Part shown: piece after piece, positions 61,305-64,000 of the stretch
Numbering within the stretch: the stretch's first letter is position 1
How the letters are laid out: the number at the start of each line of letters is the position of its first letter
Assembly: GCA_035765135.1 (NCBI GenBank)
Contig: DASTYE010000010.1
Span: forward strand, 1 to 64,000
Length of the DNA: 64,000 nt
Direction: 5' to 3'
From: JAICNG01 sp035765135
GTDB taxonomy: Bacteria; Gemmatimonadota; Gemmatimonadetes; Gemmatimonadales; Gemmatimonadaceae
The notes under the pieces: generated by a model
Database searches by the model: none
What the model saw: only the letters and a program-made list of their open reading frames with translations
What the model was told of the DNA's origin: nothing
Made by a program: the position numbers and the translations under genes

Positions 61305-62213
61305 ATGTCGTCCGAGACCCTTCCTGATCCCAAGCCCTCGCCGCAGGCGACGCTCGAGCGACTCCGGGCAGCCTTTCAGGGGGAGCTCGGTGCGTTCAGC
61401 GAAGAGGCAATCCATCTGCTGTGGCAGGGTGCAGCGGAGCCGGTTCCCAAAGCGACGTTCGAGGACGTGATGTCGGCGGCCGAGTCGCGCGAGGTGGACT
61501 ACGGTGTGCTCCCCATCGAGAGCACACTCGTCGGAGGGCTCGACGTTGCGTACGATCTGCTCAGCCTGCACGATGGTCTCAGAATCGTGGCCGAGGTCGT
61601 CGTTCCGGTGCATCTCTCACTCCTCGCGCTGCCGAGTGCGACCATCAAGTCCATTCGGAGACTGTCGAGCCATCCAGTGATGCTGGGGCAGTGCTCTCAC
61701 TTCCTGAGTCGGTACAAGCACATCACGGCCGAGCCGGCGTGGGACACGGCGGGCGCCGCACGCGAGGTGCGCGACGCCGGTGATCGCACGCGCGCCGCGG
61801 CGGGAACGCGACGCGCAGCCGAGCGGTTCGGGCTCGCGGTGTTGATGGACCACATCGAGGACCGGCCCGACAGTCAAATGCGATTTCTCGCGGTGGCTCG
61901 CGAGCCCGCGACACTGCCCAGGGGCATGCCTGCACGAACGGCGCTGTTCGCTGTCTTTCCGCACGAGGCGGGGTCGCTCGTCACTGCGTTGGGGCCGATG
62001 GCCGAGGCAAACTTCAACATCTCGCACCTTGCCTCACGGCCGACGCGAGAGCCGTGGCGCTATCAGTTCTTTCTCGAATTCGAGCACAAGGCCGGCGATC
62101 CACGCGTCGAGAAGGCGCTCACGGCCATCCGACGTTCGACGTCCGAATACCGATGGCTCGGAACGTATCCGCGATGGACGCGTCAGGAAGCCGATGGAAC
62201 CATGTCCACGTGA
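61305..62213 (+). CDS. pheA: Prephenate-dehydratase-like protein with C-terminal ACT domain
   Basis: This is a 302-residue protein with a prephenate dehydratase domain (AFQGELGAFSEEAI, GVLPIESTLVGGL, SHPVMLGQCSHFL) and an ACT domain (LFAVFPHEAGSLVTALGPMAEANFNISHLASRP). In the pathway it would convert prephenate to phenylpyruvate for phenylalanine synthesis and be inhibited by phenylalanine. The essential Thr of the TRF motif is Met here (SQMRFLA), and PENS is replaced by PIES, so activity is doubtful. Chorismate mutase is not fused. The ATG at 61305 is chosen; 61287 is an upstream alternative. Confidence 0.8.
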   Translation: MSSETLPDPKPSPQATLERLRAAFQGELGAFSEEAIHLLWQGAAEPVPKATFEDVMSAAESREVDYGVLPIESTLVGGLDVAYDLLSLHDGLRIVAEVVVPVHLSLLALPSATIKSIRRLSSHPVMLGQCSHFLSRYKHITAEPAWDTAGAAREVRDAGDRTRAAAGTRRAAERFGLAVLMDHIEDRPDSQMRFLAVAREPATLPRGMPARTALFAVFPHEAGSLVTALGPMAEANFNISHLASRPTREPWRYQFFLEFEHKAGDPRVEKALTAIRRSTSEYRWLGTYPRWTRQEADGTMST

Positions 62214-62253
62214 CACATTGCCGAGTGACGTGACAACCGAACCTGGGGGAAAC

Positions 62254-62775
62254 GTGCGACGTTCAACGACGATCGCGCTCGCGGCTCTCACCCTCTGCGC
62301 CGCGACGGCGCTCGCCTGGCCGGCCGCTGCTCGTCAGGCAGCCCAGGGGAGCCCGCTCGATCAACTCGCGTGGTTCACGGGCTGCTGGGCGTACACGAGC
62401 CCTCGGGTCGTCATCGAGGAACATTGGATGAAGCCCGCGGGCGGATCGATGATCGGCATGAGTCGAACGCTGCGCCGTGGGGCCGCGGGAGACAGCACGA
62501 TTGCCTGGGAATTCATCCGTATTTTTGCGCGCGGCGTGGATCTCGTGTACGCCGCACAGCCACACGACCAGCCGACTGCCGAGTTCGTGTCGGAGAAGGT
62601 CGGCGACGGAGAAGTCGTTTTCGCGAATCCGGCGCACGACTACCCGCAGCGCATCATCTACCGCCGCGCCGGAAGCGACTCGCTGCGCGCGCGCATCGAG
62701 GGACGACAGGGCGCGCGCACCCGCGGCAGCGATTTCCCGTACCTTCGGATCGCGTGCGATTCCTCTCGTGCGTAA
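62254..62775 (+). CDS. DUF6265-family exported protein
   Basis: This is a 173-residue exported protein. The signal sequence TTIALAALTLCAATALAWPAAA is followed by the family core LDQLAWFTGCWAYTS...EEHWMKPAGGSMIGMSRTL, typical of DUF6265 (a lipocalin-like fold in distant comparison). Function is unknown. The GTG at 62254 has GGGGGA just before it, which decides the start. It lies 40 bases after the prephenate-dehydratase-like gene and 13 bases before sixA. Confidence 0.82.
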   Translation: MRRSTTIALAALTLCAATALAWPAAARQAAQGSPLDQLAWFTGCWAYTSPRVVIEEHWMKPAGGSMIGMSRTLRRGAAGDSTIAWEFIRIFARGVDLVYAAQPHDQPTAEFVSEKVGDGEVVFANPAHDYPQRIIYRRAGSDSLRARIEGRQGARTRGSDFPYLRIACDSSRA

Positions 62776-62788
62776 CCGGTGACACGGA

Positions 62789-63295
62789 ATGAGGCTTCTC
62801 GTCGTTCGGCACGGCGCGGCGGAAGACAGGGACACGTTCGCGCGCACCGGCAAGAGTGACGATCTCCGTCCCCTCACCGCGCAGGGCAAACGGGAGCTAC
62901 GCGACGTAGCCCGCGGCATCCGCGCCGCGGTCAGCGAGCTCGATGTGCTTGCGACGAGCCCGCTCGTTCGCGCCGTCGAAACGGCCGAGATGCTGGGCGC
63001 CGTCTATGATCGCAAGCCGGTGACGGTCGAGTGGCTGCACCCGGACGCGCCCTACGAGAGCTTTGCCCGGTGGGCTCGCTCGCACCGCGACAAGGAGACT
63101 GTGGCCGTTGTCGGCCACGAGCCGCATCTCAGTGGGCTCGTAAGCTGGCTGATCGCGTCATCCAGTCATTCGATCATCGAGCTGAAGAAGGCGGCGGCGT
63201 GCCTCGTCGAGATCGAGGGTGCGCCAGGCGAGGGCTCCGGCACGCTGCTCTGGTCGATACCTCCGAAGCTGCTGAGGGCGCTCGGACGAGAGTAG
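62789..63295 (+). CDS. sixA: SixA-family phosphohistidine phosphatase
   Basis: This is a 168-residue histidine phosphatase. The catalytic RHG motif (residues 7-9, phospho-His8) opens the protein, followed by PLTAQGKRELRDVA, LATSPLVRAVETAEML and VAVVGHEPHLSGL, whose second His completes the site. SixA removes phosphate from phosphohistidine in phosphotransfer proteins. Length is normal. A clear terminator follows the stop. Confidence 0.9.
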   Translation: MRLLVVRHGAAEDRDTFARTGKSDDLRPLTAQGKRELRDVARGIRAAVSELDVLATSPLVRAVETAEMLGAVYDRKPVTVEWLHPDAPYESFARWARSHRDKETVAVVGHEPHLSGLVSWLIASSSHSIIELKKAAACLVEIEGAPGEGSGTLLWSIPPKLLRALGRE

Positions 63296-63299
63296 GTAC

Positions 63300-63327
63300 T
63301 GCGGCACAACTGCCGCACGCTTTTCTT
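63300..63327 (+). terminator. Rho-independent terminator after sixA
   Basis: TGCGGCA (63300-63306) pairs with TGCCGCA (63311-63317) around a four-base loop, and CGCTTTTCTT follows. Confidence 0.85.
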
Positions 63328-63407
63328 ACAACGTACGAACCTCGGTGCGGACGCCGAGGCGAAACACGCGCGGTATGTTCTGCCACGACCTCTTTGGAGA
63401 GTGGCTC

Positions 63408-64000
63408 GTGCGCGCGTCGTCATACCTAACGCGAAGTGCATCCCTGGCGCTGGCGGTCGCGGGCGCAGTCGTCCCCGCCGGCGCTCAAGCGACGATGTTC
63501 CGCGGCGGGCCCGCGCACACCGGCGAATATCGAACCAACGGTGTGCCATCGTTTGGTGGCCTGCAGTGGCGTCTGCAGACGAAGGGGCCGGTGCGATCCT
63601 CACCAGTCATCATCGGATCGACCGTGTACATCGGTAGCGGCGACGGAAACGTCTACGCGATCGACGCGAACACGGGGATGGTTCGCTGGCGCCATGCCAC
63701 CGAGGAAGCGGTCGCATCGACCCCCGCCGTGGCCAACGACCTCGTCTTCGTCAACGGCAACGACGGGCGGTTCCGCGCCCTGCGCGCCGCGGACGGCGGG
63801 CTCGCCTGGTCGGTTCGAATGGGAACGGCTGTCCCGCTGAAGTGGGGCTACGAGAGTGGCGAGATCTACACGTCGTCGCCGGTCGTCGGCGGCAACGTCG
63901 TCGTATTCGGGTCGCGGGATGGACACGTGTACGCGCTCGATGCTGGCACAGGACGCGAGCGCTGGCGTTTCCGCACCGGCGGGCGCGTGTACGCGACGCC
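63408..64000 (+). CDS. PQQ-type beta-propeller protein (partial, 3' end outside the window)
   Basis: This is the N-terminal 197 residues of an exported propeller protein. A signal peptide (TRSASLALAVAGAVVPAGAQA) is followed by FRGGPAHTGEYRTNGVP and PQQ-like blades: VYIGSGDGNVYAIDANTGMVRWRH, FRALRAADGGLAWSVRM and HVYALDAGTGRERWRFRTGG. The blade pattern A-x-D-x-x-T-G-x-x-x-W is that of PQQ_2/BamB-like proteins. The start is a GTG at 63408 with GGAGAG upstream; 63375 (ATG) is an alternative. No stop occurs before the window end. It could be a dehydrogenase or a binding protein. Confidence 0.85.
   Translation, partial: MRASSYLTRSASLALAVAGAVVPAGAQATMFRGGPAHTGEYRTNGVPSFGGLQWRLQTKGPVRSSPVIIGSTVYIGSGDGNVYAIDANTGMVRWRHATEEAVASTPAVANDLVFVNGNDGRFRALRAADGGLAWSVRMGTAVPLKWGYESGEIYTSSPVVGGNVVVFGSRDGHVYALDAGTGRERWRFRTGGRVYAT

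Overview
This is a GC-rich bacterial chromosome segment, about two thirds G+C. It most resembles Gemmatimonadota or a similar soil lineage. The evidence for that is indirect: membrane Ser/Thr kinases with TPR tails, secreted S9 peptidases, amidohydrolases fused to PD40 propellers, many lipoproteins with PKD/Ig-like domains, and frequent GTG starts. No rRNA or tRNA gene was seen, so the phylum is an inference. Almost all of the sequence is coding. Two genes run off the ends (1-285 and 63408-64000).

Layout. 1-9.6 kb: a partial saccharopine-dehydrogenase-like enzyme, a divergent DAACS transporter, an S9 peptidase, a Ser/Thr kinase and a siderophore-type TonB receptor. 9.9-20.8 kb: DEAD-box helicase, rpsU with promoter and terminator, histidine kinase, DUF4142 lipoprotein, second S9 peptidase, PD40-amidohydrolase fusion, NUDIX hydrolase. 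20.9-31.1 kb: a Gly-rich Ig-like lipoprotein, then a plus-strand run of PLP enzyme, M19 dipeptidase, DUF350 protein, glutathionylspermidine-synthase-like ATP-grasp protein, unknown protein and Tag, then a PKD lipoprotein. 31.5-43.1 kb: EamA transporter, D-aminoacylase-like enzyme, DUF1761, DinB-like and DUF885 proteins, GHL10 hydrolase, YceI, a LytS/LytTR pair and a cytochrome P450. 43.3-50.4 kb: a small membrane protein and a complete RND efflux operon (tetR, tolC-like, adaptor, pump) with a perfect operator-like palindrome before tetR. 50.5-64 kb: beta-lactamase-fold hydrolase, BNR lipoprotein, AmrS-like radical SAM enzyme, a GxxExxY protein, an ABC exporter with a small HTH regulator, a minus-strand run of stress and repair genes (msrA, OsmC, TM2, NAD-binding), a prephenate-dehydratase-like protein, DUF6265, SixA and a PQQ-type propeller.

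The most unusual content lies between the genes. At least ten junctions carry long imperfect palindromes whose arms are made of 7-9 base tandem units. They fall into families that share units, loop motifs or cores. Two contain an approximately 80-base core of three hairpins, placed in opposite orientations and with paired stem changes. In one case the loop is a gene: the GxxExxY (PD-(D/E)XK nuclease fold) protein at 54615-55013 lies between 53-54 base inverted arms, and the tips of those arms resemble the arms of a gene-less palindrome at 9660-9861. I infer a dispersed palindrome system with a possible nuclease partner. The window also shows a strong bias for CTAA to occur as CCTAAC (GTTAGG on the other strand), and several enzymes and transporters that lack family-defining residues.
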